Source: Branchiostoma floridae
Lineage: Eukaryota > Chordata > Leptocardii > Amphioxiformes > Branchiostomatidae
Length of the DNA stretch: 64,000 bases
Direction of reading: 5' to 3'
Assembly (NCBI RefSeq): GCF_000003815.2
Contig: NC_049988.1
Location: forward strand, 9,878,917-9,942,916
Positions within the stretch are counted from its first letter, which is position 1; the number at the start of each line of letters is the position of its first letter. Of this stretch, positions 46,501 through 60,500 are shown piece by piece. The notes under the pieces are model-generated. The model was not told the DNA's origin. It ran no database searches and saw nothing but the letters and a program-made list of their open reading frames with translations. The position numbers and the translations under genes are program-made.

Positions 46501-48480
46501 TGGTAGGTGGTACTTGCGTCGTTGGTGGAATGGTGGTGTCCTGAGTTGTTGATACAGTGGTTACCTTTGTGGTCGGATGCACTGTTGTTGGTAAGGTGGT
46601 AACTTGCGTCGTTGGTGGAATGGTGGTGTCCTGAGTTGTTGATACAGTGGTTACCTTTGTGGTCGGATGCACTGTTGTTGGGATAGTGGTAACTTTCGTC
46701 GTTGGTGGAATGGTGGTGTCCTGCGTCGTTGATACAGTGGTTACCTTTGTGGTCGGATGCACTGTTGTTGGTAAGGTGGTAACTTGCGTCGTTGGTGGAA
46801 TGGTGGTGTCCTGAGTTGTTGATACAGTGGTTACCTTTGTGGTCGGATGCACTGTTGTTGGTAAGGTGGTAACTTTCGTCGTTGGTGGAATGGTGGTGTC
46901 CTGAGTTGTTGATACAGTGGTTACCTTTGTGGTCGGATGCACTGTTGTTGGTAAGGTGGTAACTTGCGTCGTTGGTGGAATGGTGGTGTCCTGAGTTGTT
47001 GATACAGTGGTTACCTTTGTGGTCGGAAGAAATGTTGTCGGGAAGGTGGTAACTTTCGTCGTTGCATGTGTTGTTGGGATGGTGGTGTCCTGCGTCGTTG
47101 ATACAGTTGTGACCTTTGTGGTCGGATGCACTGTTGTTGGTAAGGTGGTAACTTGCGTCGTTGGTGGAATGGTGGTGTCCTGAGTTGTTGATACAGTGGT
47201 TACCTTTGTGGTCGGAAGAAATGTTGTCGGGAAGGTGGTAACTTTCGTCGTTGCATGTGTTGTTGGGATGGTGGTGTCCTGCGTCGTTGATACAGTTGTG
47301 ACCTTTGTGGTCGGATGCACTGTTGTTGGTAAGGTGGTAACTTGCGTCGTTGGTGGAATGGTGGTGTCCTGAGTTGTTGATACAGTTGTGACCTTTGTGG
47401 TCGGATGCACTGTTGTTGGTAAGGTGGTAACTTTCGTCGTTGGTGGAATGGTGGTGTCCTGAGTCGTTGATACAGTTGTGACCTTTGTGGTCGGATGCAC
47501 TGTTGTTGGTAAGGTGGTAACTTTCGTCGTTGGTGGAATGGTGGTGTCCTGAGTCGTTGATACAGTTGTGACCTTTGTGGTCGGATGTACTGTTGTTGGG
47601 ATAGTGGTAACTTGCGTCGTTGGTGGAATGGTGGTGTCCTGCGTCGTTGATACAGTGGTTACCTTTGTGGTCGGATGCACTGTTGTTGGGATAGTGGTAA
47701 CTTTCGTCGTTGCATGATGTGTTGTTGGAATGGTGGTGTCCTGCGTCGTCGATACAGTTGTGGCTTGCGTCGTTACATGCTGTGTTGTTGGGAGGGTGGT
47801 AGCATGCGTCGTTGCATGATGTGTTGTCGGAATGGTGGTGTCCTGCGTCGTTGATACAGTTGTGGCTTGCGTCGTTACATGCTGTGTTGTTGGGAGGGTG
47901 GTAGCATGCGTCGTTGCATGATGTGTTGTCGGAATGGTGGTGTCCTGCGTCGTTGATACAGTTGTGGCTTGCGTCGTTGATACAGTTGTGGCTTGCGTCG
48001 TTACATGCTGTGTTGTTGGGAGGGTGGTAGCATGCGTCGTTGCATGATGTGTTGTTGGAATGGTGGTGTCCTGCGTCGTTGATACCGTTGTGGCTTGCGT
48101 CGTTACATGCTGTGTTGTTGGGAGGGTGGTAGCATGCGTCGTTGCATGATGTGTTGTCGGGATGGTGGTGTCCTGCGTCGTTGATACCGTTGTGGCTTGC
48201 GTCGTTACATGCTGTGTTGTTGGGAGGGTGGTAGCATGCGTCGTTGCATGATGTGTTGTCGGGATGGTGGTGTCCTGCGTCGTTGATACAGTTGTGGCTT
48301 GCGTCGTTACATGCTGTGTTGTTGGGAGGGTGGTAGCATGCGTCGTTGCATGATGTGTTGTCGGGATGGTGGTGTCCTGCGTCGTTGATACAGTTGTGGC
48401 TTGCGTCGTTACATGCTGTGTTGTTGGGAGGGTGGTAGCATGCGTCGTAACATGCTTTGTTGTCGGGAGGAAGGTTGTCG
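46501..48480 (-). repeat. 90-bp and 102-bp coding minisatellites
   Basis: Two related unit lengths occupy separate halves of the array, meeting near 47.7 kb. The 90-bp half contains two copies of a longer higher-order block (near 46.99-47.13 and 47.18-47.31 kb), indicating duplication of several units at once. Confidence 0.9.
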
Positions 48481-48505
48481 TCTCAAGATGATATTCACCT
48501 TATGA
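46501..48505 (-). CDS. Thr-rich mucin array of the lectin gene (minus strand)
   Basis: One frame is open from an acceptor-like ATAAG at about 48506 down to the gap, about 667 codons. It begins [16 protein letters not shown]. The first half (48.48-47.7 kb) is made of 102-bp units (34 residues: [34 protein letters not shown]). The second half (47.7-46.5 kb) is made of 90-bp units (30 residues: [30 protein letters not shown]), some replaced by a shorter [16 protein letters not shown] variant. Both share the core [12 protein letters not shown]. There is no stop or frameshift, unlike the plus-strand array, so this one looks functional. A phase-1 entry would match the CTLD exons upstream. Confidence 0.7.
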
Positions 48506-51500
48506 GTATTAAGAAAGAGGTATCGTTTAGAGAAAGCATTGACTGTTTCTATAGGATAAAACAATCCATGTCTTCAAACACTGCGGAATTAGATATCATG
48601 GTTTAGCGTTTGCAGTGGGAACGATCATAAATTCGGTATAATACATGTAGAAATTTTCAGTCCAACGTTCAGCGTTTTTTTGCCATGAAATATTATAGTC
48701 ATTGCCTCTAGATCAAAACGTGTGGACGCACAATGTCAATAAGATAAATGTGGTAATGGAAACGTTTTGCCATGACAAAGGTGTTTGCATTTGGTTTGGT
48801 GTTTATTACCTCCACTGCAGCAGCAGGACACAGGGTACAGCTAACAATATTACTTTAAGTTTTGGGTGCACATGTCTCTGGGCAGCAGAATGTGACAGGT
48901 ATAATCTTGATCATGTCTTGATAAAACCTTGGTGATATTTCGTTTGGTGGTGGTGGTTTGCATAAGAAATAAAGGATTCAGCTTTAAACCCCCTAGCAGC
49001 TTTCTATGGTATTACATCGAAATAGGCGGTTTGGATACTGATACTATATTGCGCAATGAATTGGAAAATTGTATAGTACCTTGGTGTTAAATGAGGGCAT
49101 TTTCATACAATTGACAAAATAATAATTGGCCAGAAGTGTCAACGCTAGATGCATGGTTAACATTTCCCCCTGTTGCAGTACCAAGGTCACACACCAGCGG
49201 ATCCAAAATCAATCTCGACCTTCGTCTTTCCAGCACCTTCTCATATATCAAATATCAGTGATATCCGTAACTCATAACGTTATGCCACAAATATCCGGAC
49301 ACTGATCGACAAAATCTGAGAGTGAGAGTGTGATCGAAACATAGACATTCAGCGAGTAACCATCTTTCATACTCATCCAAAATAACAGCATCTACTTTCG
49401 CCAACGATGCACCTATACCACAAATCACCAACGAATTTTACATTTGCATAATTTTTACATACTAACTTACATTTGTCACAAGTACCACCTTTGTAATTAT
49501 AACAGAACATACCATTTTTGTATTTTGAACAGCAGATACCGAAAGACCTGCACATGTTGCGCAGACTGAAATTGGGGTGCCAAAGTTTTTCGCAATAGGG
49601 CGTACACTATACTATTGAAGCGTCCACCAAATACTCATGACTCAGTGAAGAGATATGAGGTGACCGCGTGCCTGAACGGAGGATAGCACATCCGTTTCTG
49701 TTTTCCCCAAAAGGCTAAATGTCCATCCATTAGACAGTACAAAAATGTACGTAAGTATCCGAAACGCTCCTCGAACTTTTCAAGGCTTGCGAAAACCATT
49801 TGTGAGATATCGGGATATTAAATGGCCTTAAGTTGTTGACAAACGGATACATGGGCAATACCAGATCTCCAATGGGCGGGGAACGCACATTGATCTGAGT
49901 ATGCGACAGCTGCGGGAAATGAAATTCCTACTGAATTCCTAGAATGCTTTTTACGGATATATTTACCACAAGGCTCGCTACTGATGCTTCGCCAACACGT
50001 ATAGATCTTTGCTTAAAAGGAAAAGTATAAACGTTTCTTACCTAACATGCAGGCATAGCTCTTCTCTACGTCCACACAGCTCTGAACTTTTAGTTTATAC
50101 CCTGCACCCTTTGCAAAAGTGACGCAGTCATTATCTTCTGTGTTGGTCACATCTGGGTGGCCTCCCATCCAGTCCTCATCGTGCACTTCCAATTCATCGC
50201 CGTCGCCCCAAATAAATATACCTTCAGTTTCCTGGAAATTTGATATATTGAGATTATTGATAACAGTTGTTTTGGGGTTGTCTTTTTTAAGTAATGCGGG
50301 ATTTTTCTCTGATCATCTTTTCAGGCACTTGAATACCAACGGAAGTAATTCACATATAGTCCACATTGATATTTCGGAAGAAAAGGTAAAAATAGACCAA
50401 AACAGCAACTCTGAAACTGCTTAAAATGACACAAACAACGTTATGTACTGGATGTACTTTGACCTGTGCATAGATTCAACTTAGGTAAGTCTACTTACTC
50501 GGTCAGTAAGGTAAACCCAGGAGGTTTCCATGTCTCCAGCAACCATAGTGTCCTCTACGAAGTGGTGAGCGGGTTCAATTTCAGGCTGAAACAACTTGGC
50601 CCCAGAACAAGCACACTTATCGATGGCATCATTGAAAGTCGCGTCTTGTTGTTGCTCGAAGAAGTAACATACGTTGTATCCTTCGTGAAGTAGCCATTCC
50701 GTCGGACATACTACGGAGTAAAACATTTGATTTAGATACAACATGAGAACGTGCATCAGAGATGTTTCATAGAAAGCCATAAGCTTAATTGGGAAAAGGA
50801 GAATGATGAGTTGTTGTTGCCGACTTTAGAATAATGTAAGAATTAAGGATGTGGAAAGCCGGAGATGTTGATGATGCATTATTGGATGACAATATATTAG
50901 AGAAAAAATCGATTGCTTTTGTCTGTAATTGAACGTAAGCAAATGAAGCGACGTCACATATGTATTCATTGCGTTTACGCCTCTTACCTGCTTGACATAC
51001 GAAGCTCATTCTAGTGGTACAATCTGTTGGAGACCAACCGTTGGTGGCTTCTTCAATCATTACACAATCCTTTGCATCATCATTAATGGTGATGATGTCT
51101 GCTTTCCAATTCGTATAACCAGTGGTGTCCAGCATAGAGCCATTACCCCAAACAAAGGTACCCTCACTCGTCTGATCGTCTGCAGTGCAGATAACGACAA
51201 TGTAGCATATCATATATATATATGGCTATTAGAATGAGTGTCTATGCAATTATAAACGAGAGTGAGAGTTTATGCAATCATAAAAGGGTAAATCTAATAT
51301 TGGTAAAAGAACAACCTAAAATAGATATAAATTCAATCGATAAAAAGACAATTTGCGTTAATCCATATCTTTAAACAAGAAAGCACAGTATGATAGTAAC
51401 GTTATGGATAAACCTTATTCATAGTGAGTAAGAAGTCTGAACTGATCAAATCAGCTGACGTTGGCTAATGCCTTAGACTCTATGCTAAGTTTATGCTATA

Positions 51501-54500
51501 TCATCTAGTACCTAATGCAATCCAAGTATTCCCAGTTGTTATCAGTTGCAAGCTGTCTTGAATCCCCGCATCAAAAGGCATCGCAAGAGTTGCATCCAGA
51601 TTCCCGCAGTAGGTCGTCGCTTCCGCGTACGTTGCAGGAAACGTCGAGAACACCTTGTAATACTGCTCTTCGTGTTCGTACCACGGGTTTACTCGACAAC
51701 TATCGATGGCTGTATGTCACAAAGTTATAAGGAGTTCATCAAGGAGGAAGAGAGTCATGTTCATCCATGCAACCAGTAAGGCCAGACGATAACGAAATCT
51801 ACTGCTATTATTATGCTATATCTATGACACCTTTAGAATAAAATCTATATGTATTCACACCAGGAATCGATGAAGCAAAGGCAACTCTCAGAAAAAAAAA
51901 ACGCAATGAGTGCAACAAATTAGAGATTTTTTGAAAATGTATTACTCACGTAGTTCACAAATGTAAAATCTGCTTTCGCTCAGGCAGTTGTCTGTTTCCC
52001 ATTCCAAATCAGCTCCATTAAGCTTGTAGTAAACGCAGTCATTTGCTCCCGTGTTGGTATTGGTGGCTGACCACTTTTCGAATGCTTCAAGTCGATCGCC
52101 ATTGATGTATTGGTAAGTCCCTTCCTCGGCTCCTAACAGTCCATTATCTGGGGATGAAATGATGCAGATGTTATCAGTTGATGCAATGCGTATAACGTTA
52201 TAGATATGAATTAAAAACAGACTATTAATATGCAAAAAATGGCGCACTGGCACGCAAACGTTACTTGCTGGCACATGGTAATTAAGCCTGTCAGTTCATG
52301 ATAAGACTGTCAGTAATTCAATCGGAATCGAGGGTCTATCAGAACATTGCTCTTTCATTGATTTTCAGTCTACAATTGTAATAATCACCACTTCTCAAAT
52401 AACACCTTCAGCAATTGCAAATGACTTCTGTTCCGTTTGGATAGGTTTGGCTTCCTGTTGTATTTTTTTCATCACGTTATACACGACGATCTTAGACGCC
52501 TGGAGCCTACCTGTTATTCCGATCCAAAACTGGCCGGCGTTGACCTTGTCTGCCAGATATACGATGTAGTCGTGTTCTGCTTGCGATTTTGGCATTACTA
52601 ATGTCGCTCCGTCAGATTCACACACAAGCGCCGCCATAACCGCAGAACGGGATTCCTGGTGAATCTTGTAGCACTGTGTTGATTCATTGTGGAAATACCC
52701 ACTAGGACATCCTTAAAGAACAGAAGGTAGCATAATCGTCATACGATGAGGAAATCATCTAAGAACACTCCTAACAGTCAGAAGTATTCCAACCTTCCTC
52801 TGCTATGGTAATCAGCAAGGAATTTTTGGAATTTCCAAATTGTCCTCGCCGATACTCATGCTCTGAAGGTTTGGGGGATGGTCGTTATTCAAGAAAGTAT
52901 AATTCTTAGATATAAAATGTGTGTGACTGAAATTGAATGTATGATAGAGTGACATTACAGACTCGAATCGTACCTTCTTTACATTCATATGAGCCGACAG
53001 TATTGCTGCACAACGTTCCAGCTGGACAGTCGTAGGTTCCAAGAGCGCATTCATGTATATCTGGGAAAGAACGTTTTCCTTGTAAATCAGCTAGCACATT
53101 TGATAATTCATTAAGTCAACTACAGTTCCAAAATATATACTGGATAACAAAATAATATAGACGTACGCTTAAGGTACTCCTACGCAAAATGTAATCAAAG
53201 GTCTCTATTAAACCTTCAATCGCGTCACTACAATCCTTCTCAGTCATATTTTCATTTCCCATTTCCTTTGGTAGTGTCTTTCTTATTGGACATACATGGG
53301 GGAAGCGTTGCTCTTTATAACACTACTATACATTCAGTACGTACGTCGAATACGGACAAACAGCAACAATAATTACGATAGCATGACATTCGCGATAGCC
53401 TCTTACCTTCACAAGAAGTTGTTCCATTTCCAGTGAAGCCACTTTTGCACTCACAGTACCAATCATCGTCCCAAGTCGAAATACATGTGGCATCCGAGTG
53501 GCAGTTGTGCACGATAGTGTCATTGCAGCCTACCAATACCGTCAGTGCTACGACCAAGAAAAAATCTTTTAGCTGATTTGAACGTTATACACACGTCTTC
53601 GGTATACTTGGCAAGTGTTTTATTTGTAACAATCATTCATTCAAAGCTTTTAGTCACGTCAGTTTATATATGGAGACACAAATGCGACGGAATGAAGCGT
53701 AAAAACGGCATGTTTTTCATTTAAGACCATCTTTATTGAACATATAGAAGCTACAGACTTACTACCACGTTTAAAAGACTACAATTTGTTTGGTTAAATC
53801 CATACCTTTCTGCCCAGTGGCGGTCTGGTTTACATAGTCATCTCCAATTGTGGTCCCCTCTAAGCTTTTCACCAGAGTCGTTAGAGCGTCCTCTTCGTCC
53901 TTGTGTACCTCAACTTCAACTACAGGAGTCACACTTCCTTCCCTGAGTGCAGTAAATAATATATACATCAGCATAATTCCGGAAAGCTTTATCTTTTTTA
54001 AGTAGATTGACCAAATGAATTAATGTAGATGTAAAAAAAGGTTATCACCGCCTGGGTAACAACTAGATGTCTGCAAGGACATGGGTAATTCCCTAGAACA
54101 ACTTTTAATGAAAATGATCTTTTGATAATGTTCGCCCATCGTGCCGTACTATCATCCATTTGGACCTGTTTGTAGGTAATTATTACAGGTGACGTGCTTA
54201 GCTTAGGATAGCAAATTGTATATGTCATTTTATCTAGTTGTAGTGTCATAATAGATCTAGATATAGTCGTATATAAATACTTGATAACTATGTATTTCCT
54301 ACTTACCTCAGATCGATGACAGTGACGGCCAGGATCCTGTCTGCCGCAATGTATGCTTCGAACAACTGACGTAGCTGCAACAGCCATATATGAGCAGGTG
54401 ATCATTGATTCATACCGTTTGTACGTAAGGATTATTTATTCATGCGTCAAAACATCATTATAGCTCGCAATCGTGAAAAATATGTTTATTTTGAAGCCAC

Positions 54501-57500
54501 TTTAATGAAGGAAATGTTCTGGCATAATTAAAAAAATGTCATCATCGCGTCTTTACGTTGATTCGTGTGAAGTATGACCTGGTCTCACGATTACTATCTC
54601 ATTGCTGTACTGGTGACCATTAGTCCCTCTTCATTTTCCATCACGAGCCATCATAACAGCATACGAATGGTCTATCGCTACAGTTGACCATATATGCGTG
54701 TGTAGTACGTGACGCGTGCCTGCGAAGCTGGTGTGTTACGTCGATCGCGAAAGACAGTTATAGTGCCATATTAACGCTTACAACGTCATAGAATTACTTA
54801 GAAGTACCTCAGTAGCGAAGTCCAATTTGAAGGTGTCTATGCTGCTCTGTGTAGCCGTGACGTTAGCATAGTCCAGGTTTGTCAGCCGGAATGCCAGATA
54901 CACGATGGTGAAGGCTGATTTAAAAAAAAAAAACAGACATAACTAAGTACGAATGTATGGTGATATCATCCTGGTATTGATTGCTATTTGCTATACAATT
55001 ATTATTTTAGTGTAGATACATGGATTTGTTACTTGCTTGAAGGTAACAGCGTATTTCGTTTCGGTCTATTTTTCAGTCATTATCCAGAGTACGTACGAGT
55101 GGTTAAAATTTCACTGGAGGATTGGTGATAAGGAAAGTTTATGAATTGTGGAGCACAAATATTTTGATAGTGAAGCCATCACCGGGGAATCCAGGCCGGC
55201 ACTGGCAGGTATATGTGCTGTGTTGTGTTGCATACTTTGTAGATATGTACATATACTATGATTTACTACCGGGTAAAGTATCCAAGTTCACCTGTTGTAA
55301 CTTTCGTTGTTGCCTTTGCCGTAGTTGGCAAGGTTGTGATCTGTGTGGTTGCTATTGCCGTGGTTGGAATTGTGGTAAAGGGCATGTGTGTTGTTTGGAC
55401 TGAAATAAAATGTGCAGATAATGCAGTTAGATCTGTTCACACCAAGCACTATGCAGTATTTAAATGCTGATATGCCGTATCAATTCAATTTTACTACTCT
55501 ATCATCGGTATTGTAGTTATACCCGTGGTGACAAAGGTTGTGGGTTGTACTGTGGATGGTTGTGCATATTTATCATAAATCTACCAACTACGTTGTATAC
55601 CATTCTCATCACGCAAAGACAGCACAGCAAAATGTTCTTTTTTTGCGTGATGAGACTGGTATTTGGTATAGTTGTCTGTTCGATGGTCTGTGATGTAGTT
55701 CCTTCCGTCGACACGTGTGTCGCTGGGACAACGGTTGTTAGAAGTGTTGTCTTTGGTCTTCTGGGACTTTTAGTTTTCTCTGAGATGAGAGAAATTATTA
55801 CCTGTGACTAATTACCGAGTTGTTGAGGCATCTGGATTGGAAATATGTGCCCGCAATGTGTATGTTGTAGAAGACATGACAGGTAATTTGTAATGACATA
55901 AATGTTGCATTTCCTGGACAGGTTCGCAGCGATAATCAATATTAAAATTTTAGGCATTATATGTGTGCTGTCAACAACAAAATCCGTTAAGTCAGTCGCT
56001 TAAGGAGTGACGACTAGTTTTAGCAAGATATTAAATTTGATTACCAAAACAGTCGAATCCATCACCGGTGTAACCAGGCCGGCACTCGCAGGTGTAAGAC
56101 CCATAGGTGTTCGTGCAGTCGGCGTTGACATCACACGGGGACAACTGGCACTCGTCATGGTCTTCAAGTCGACAACACAAAAGGTACGTGTCAGTGAATA
56201 TCACACTCTCTCCCATGTGGAATATTACTCAAGTACTCTTTCAGGAGTAAAAAAAATAACATAACTAGGCATAATCATAACATACACAGCATATAACAAC
56301 ATACCACAATTACAAGTACTAACTAAAAATCATCTTCCAAAAAACGCATGTGTACCTGTCATAGATAGCGGGTAGAAAATGACTCACCTTGTTGACAAAC
56401 AATTGGGAATGGAGAAGAGCAGGCAGTGAGGATCCAGTTATAATCTTGCGTGCTGTCCATTGCCACACACCGGTCATTTCCGTGGTTCTCAGCAATTGAC
56501 GAAAACCCTACTGGCGTATCGTCGCTGGCGTACAAATACGTGCCGTCACCATCGACGTCAGCAATTCCAATCCAGGTGGTTTCGGACAAAAATGACTTAA
56601 TGTAGTCGTGCTCTTGTTGGCTCTTGGGTTCTGCTGCAATCCCACCATCATCGACGCAGTATTGCAGCGCTCCTATAGCGTTGCCGCCGATCGGGGATGT
56701 TTTGTAGCAGTATCCACCATAGACAGTGTAGCCAGTATTACAGACTACCGGGGATAAGCAAACGCGGTATGTCAGTTTATTAATGTTGTTAAATGTAAAT
56801 AAATCAATATGCAAACCACCCCTAAGAACCACATTTCCTTTTTTAAATCGATGAATCGGTCACATTAATATATTTTTGATGATAGAATCCAAAATATTTG
56901 GTATGCCATCTCATCTAGTATGAACTTGAAGTACTTGAAGTCTATGTGAAATGTGAAATTTTGTACATTTTCTACATTTCTTTGGTTTTTCACTGGAACC
57001 CTTGTGTCCGAATGGGACAAGGCGTAGCAACAATGAAATTGACTTACTATAGGTACTGTATGTAATGTATTTGAAATAGTTTTGCTGTTAAACGGAATAT
57101 ATTTTACATACCGTGGCATTTGAAGCCATCACCACTTAAACCAGCATGACATTGGCAGGTGAAGGATCCGACGGTGTTTGTGCAGTCGGCGTTTACATCG
57201 CACGGAGAAGACAGACATTCGTCAACGTCTGAAATAACCAACAAAAGGACAATGATGTTCACTTCGCACTATTGCTCTTATTGATTGCGCGAATTGATAA
57301 CGATTCGGACGATTGAAACGAGAAAACGATTGATATCTATCGCACTGCGCTAATTGTTTAAATCACAAGACGAGACAGAGCCAGAGGGGCGTGTAGAATT
57401 GCAGTTTCGCATCAATCTGTGTCTTTAAGTCTGCATATCTACGTTGTTATTACACAATATCAGTTTCTTGTAATGTTGAATATCAAAAATAATGAAAAAG

Positions 57501-60500
57501 GGATACATAATAGTAATAGAGAACAAAGAAGATCAGAAAACGACAACCTTAGAGTGACATTTATAGATCATGAATTGTGGAATATTTTAACTCGTGGGAT
57601 ATTGAAGACTGTTTGACTTCTATGAGAGATACGAATAGCACAGGACATCAAAGGTGATGGTACACCAGTGTAGAACTCTAAAATGTACTTACCTTGCTGA
57701 CAAACAACTGGACCTGAATCCAGACATGACGTCTTCACCCAGTCATAATCTTGAGTGCTGTCCATCATGGCACATTGTCCACTTCCTGGTGACGCAGCCA
57801 ATGACGCAAAAACTAATGCCGAGGAGTCACTAGCGTATACAAACGTTCCGTCATTATCGATGTCCTCTATTCCAATCCAGGTGGACTCAGTCAGCAAAGC
57901 TTTGATGCCGTCGTGCTCATCCTGGCTCTTCGGTTCGGCTGCAATCGCACCCAGGGTTGTACAGTACCCCAGTGCGTGTACGGCATTACTAGATGTTGGC
58001 GATACCGTGTAGCAGTACCCACCGTGAAAAGTGTAGCCGGTATTGCACATTTCTGGCCCAAAAAAAACGAAAATATTTATTCAATCCAGATATGCTGAAT
58101 CAACATTGAAATAGGTAAGGTAGAACATTTTTTTTATTAAGTAAAAAATACGAAATACAAACACAGTGGTGTCGCACTCAAGCTAAGAGACTATTTTAGC
58201 GGCGCCACTAACTAAATACATTTAGTAACAAACACACAGATACGGGGTCGTCATTATGAATAAATTTATGTATAACAGAGGTGACATAAGTAAAACGATA
58301 ATGCTAATGGACATGGACATTTGTCGGCGGTATCTTTGTTACAATGCGTCACAACAGATCCGATAAAGTACAGCTCTTCAGTTGAGCTCTGTTTTAGTAT
58401 TATCATAATATCTTTGTACATACCCTCGCAGGTGAAGCCGTCACCATAGAAACCAGTCTGACATGCGCAGATGAAAGATCCGATGGTGTTTGTGCAGATC
58501 GCGTTTGCATCGCAAGGAGAACTCAGACACTCGTCGGGGTCTGTGGGATAATACGTAGATGAAATTATAGAGAGAAAGGAATAAGAGACACTACACAAAT
58601 CACTGGGGTGGAGGGGGGTGGTATGTGATCATAACTTCCACCATAAAAATGATCTTGCCACCGATTCGTCATCAAAGATTTGCCTGGCTGGCCGTTTAGA
58701 AGGATTTTTCTGTAAACACTGTACTAAACAAACGTCAATGAAGGTCACTGATAATGTCGTCGATCAAAACATCTAGGTAATAAGCTAAGCAATTTAATAG
58801 TACAAGTAATACATTTAAAAATTGTCCAGATACCTAAGCATCTGGCAAAATGTGGAAACGGCCAAAATGGAGAATGTCCCAGTTATCTACTACAAACTAT
58901 CAATCAGGAATTGCCTACTGTGAGGTAGGAAACATGCGCACGAGTTACTGTACGATACAATGACTATCTGACTACTTGTGTGCGGTACAAAATAGGATTT
59001 TGAAAAAGTAAGAAAATGCTAGCCCAGATAGACTTATAGCTAGACAATATCTGCGTTGCGGAACTTTTCTTCCAACGTAACGCAACAAACAGTGCAAACC
59101 TGTTTCGCAAACGGCAAACTTCGTAGCTGTGCACTCTATTGGATTCCACAGGTAATCTTCTTCAACATCCATGACAACACAATCAAGGGCGTCAGTATTG
59201 GTTACTGATCCCCATGGAGTAAAAGTACCTGCGATGAAGGCAAATGATAGGGTGAGTACATAATATCATAAAGTCAAGTATCTCTAAAAGTTTAAACAAA
59301 AGCCAACACTCTACATATGTACGTTTCGCGAGTATACTTACGCTGCAATATAGAAAAAAAGATGCACAAGATGCACAAACGTTGAAATGACATGTTAATC
59401 TTTATCTGTACTGTTTAGACAGGCATATAACATGCTCTATTAACGCGAAAGTTCATCCGTGTTGGCAGTATACATAGTGGAAAGATGGAATTTTGTTCCA
59501 ACAACTTAAATACACCGAATTGGCGACTGTCCTGCTCCCTTATGATCAATTGCATTTGTCTGTAAGATCACATGATTGGTCATTTGAATTCTGAGAAAGA
59601 CTGCAATATAGAACTGCAGTTGAAAATTCAAGTACTATTTTATTTTTTTGTGGACACATTTTCGGCTTTTCCCTATCCTTCATTGGATTTTACTGAAGAT
59701 TGTATGAATGCCATAGCTAACCTAAAAGACTATGGTCGACATATTCATAGTTTCCTTCTAGCTCGAAATCGTTGACGCCGATGCATGGTGATATGTAGCC
59801 TCGGACTATGGTTTTCAGCATGTCGTGTTGTTGCTGGGTCTTTGGCATGGCGACGTCTACTCCAGACTCACTCGTACAAGCAGCCCTTGCCTCCAAAGCT
59901 GACATTTTTGTTGCGATGAGCTTGTAGCAATTTGTGTCTGTTGTACCCCGAAATCCAGTGGGACAACCTGAGGAATAGAGGAGTCATTTATTTTTCATTC
60001 ATCTTTTTCTGAATTTCTTTTACAAGTATGGCTCTCCTGGTAACTGGACACACCTGTCCATATAGACCCAATAACAGCAAAAACCTGTATTGTATTTAGT
60101 CATCCTCCTCCATTGAAAACGAACATATAATAGTAAGATAGGCATTAAAGTAAGATTCGATGCTACAGAAAATGATAACAGTGAAATATACATACTTATT
60201 TCGCTTGGCCATGTAGCAGGGTCTGTGGGTGGCAAAAGAAAGCATATTCATTATCAACATGGTGTCATCTCTGCATGATCTCGCAAATCAATGTTAACAC
60301 TGATATATCTAATGATGCCATAAAAATTAGAATCATAAATAGCGTCATGTCTTTTTCCTCCAAGGGTAATTTAGCAGCAGCTACTTAAAAACATGCATCG
60401 CTATAATAATCAAAAATCAACTTGATTTCGGATTAGGCAATCTTTTCTAAAAGGAAACCCATATCTTCATTAAAAGCATTGATTATGTTTTATTACTTAG

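Noticed and set aside
43540-48480. CRISPR-like regular repeats
   Set aside because: The repeats are contiguous coding minisatellites without spacers in a eukaryotic context.
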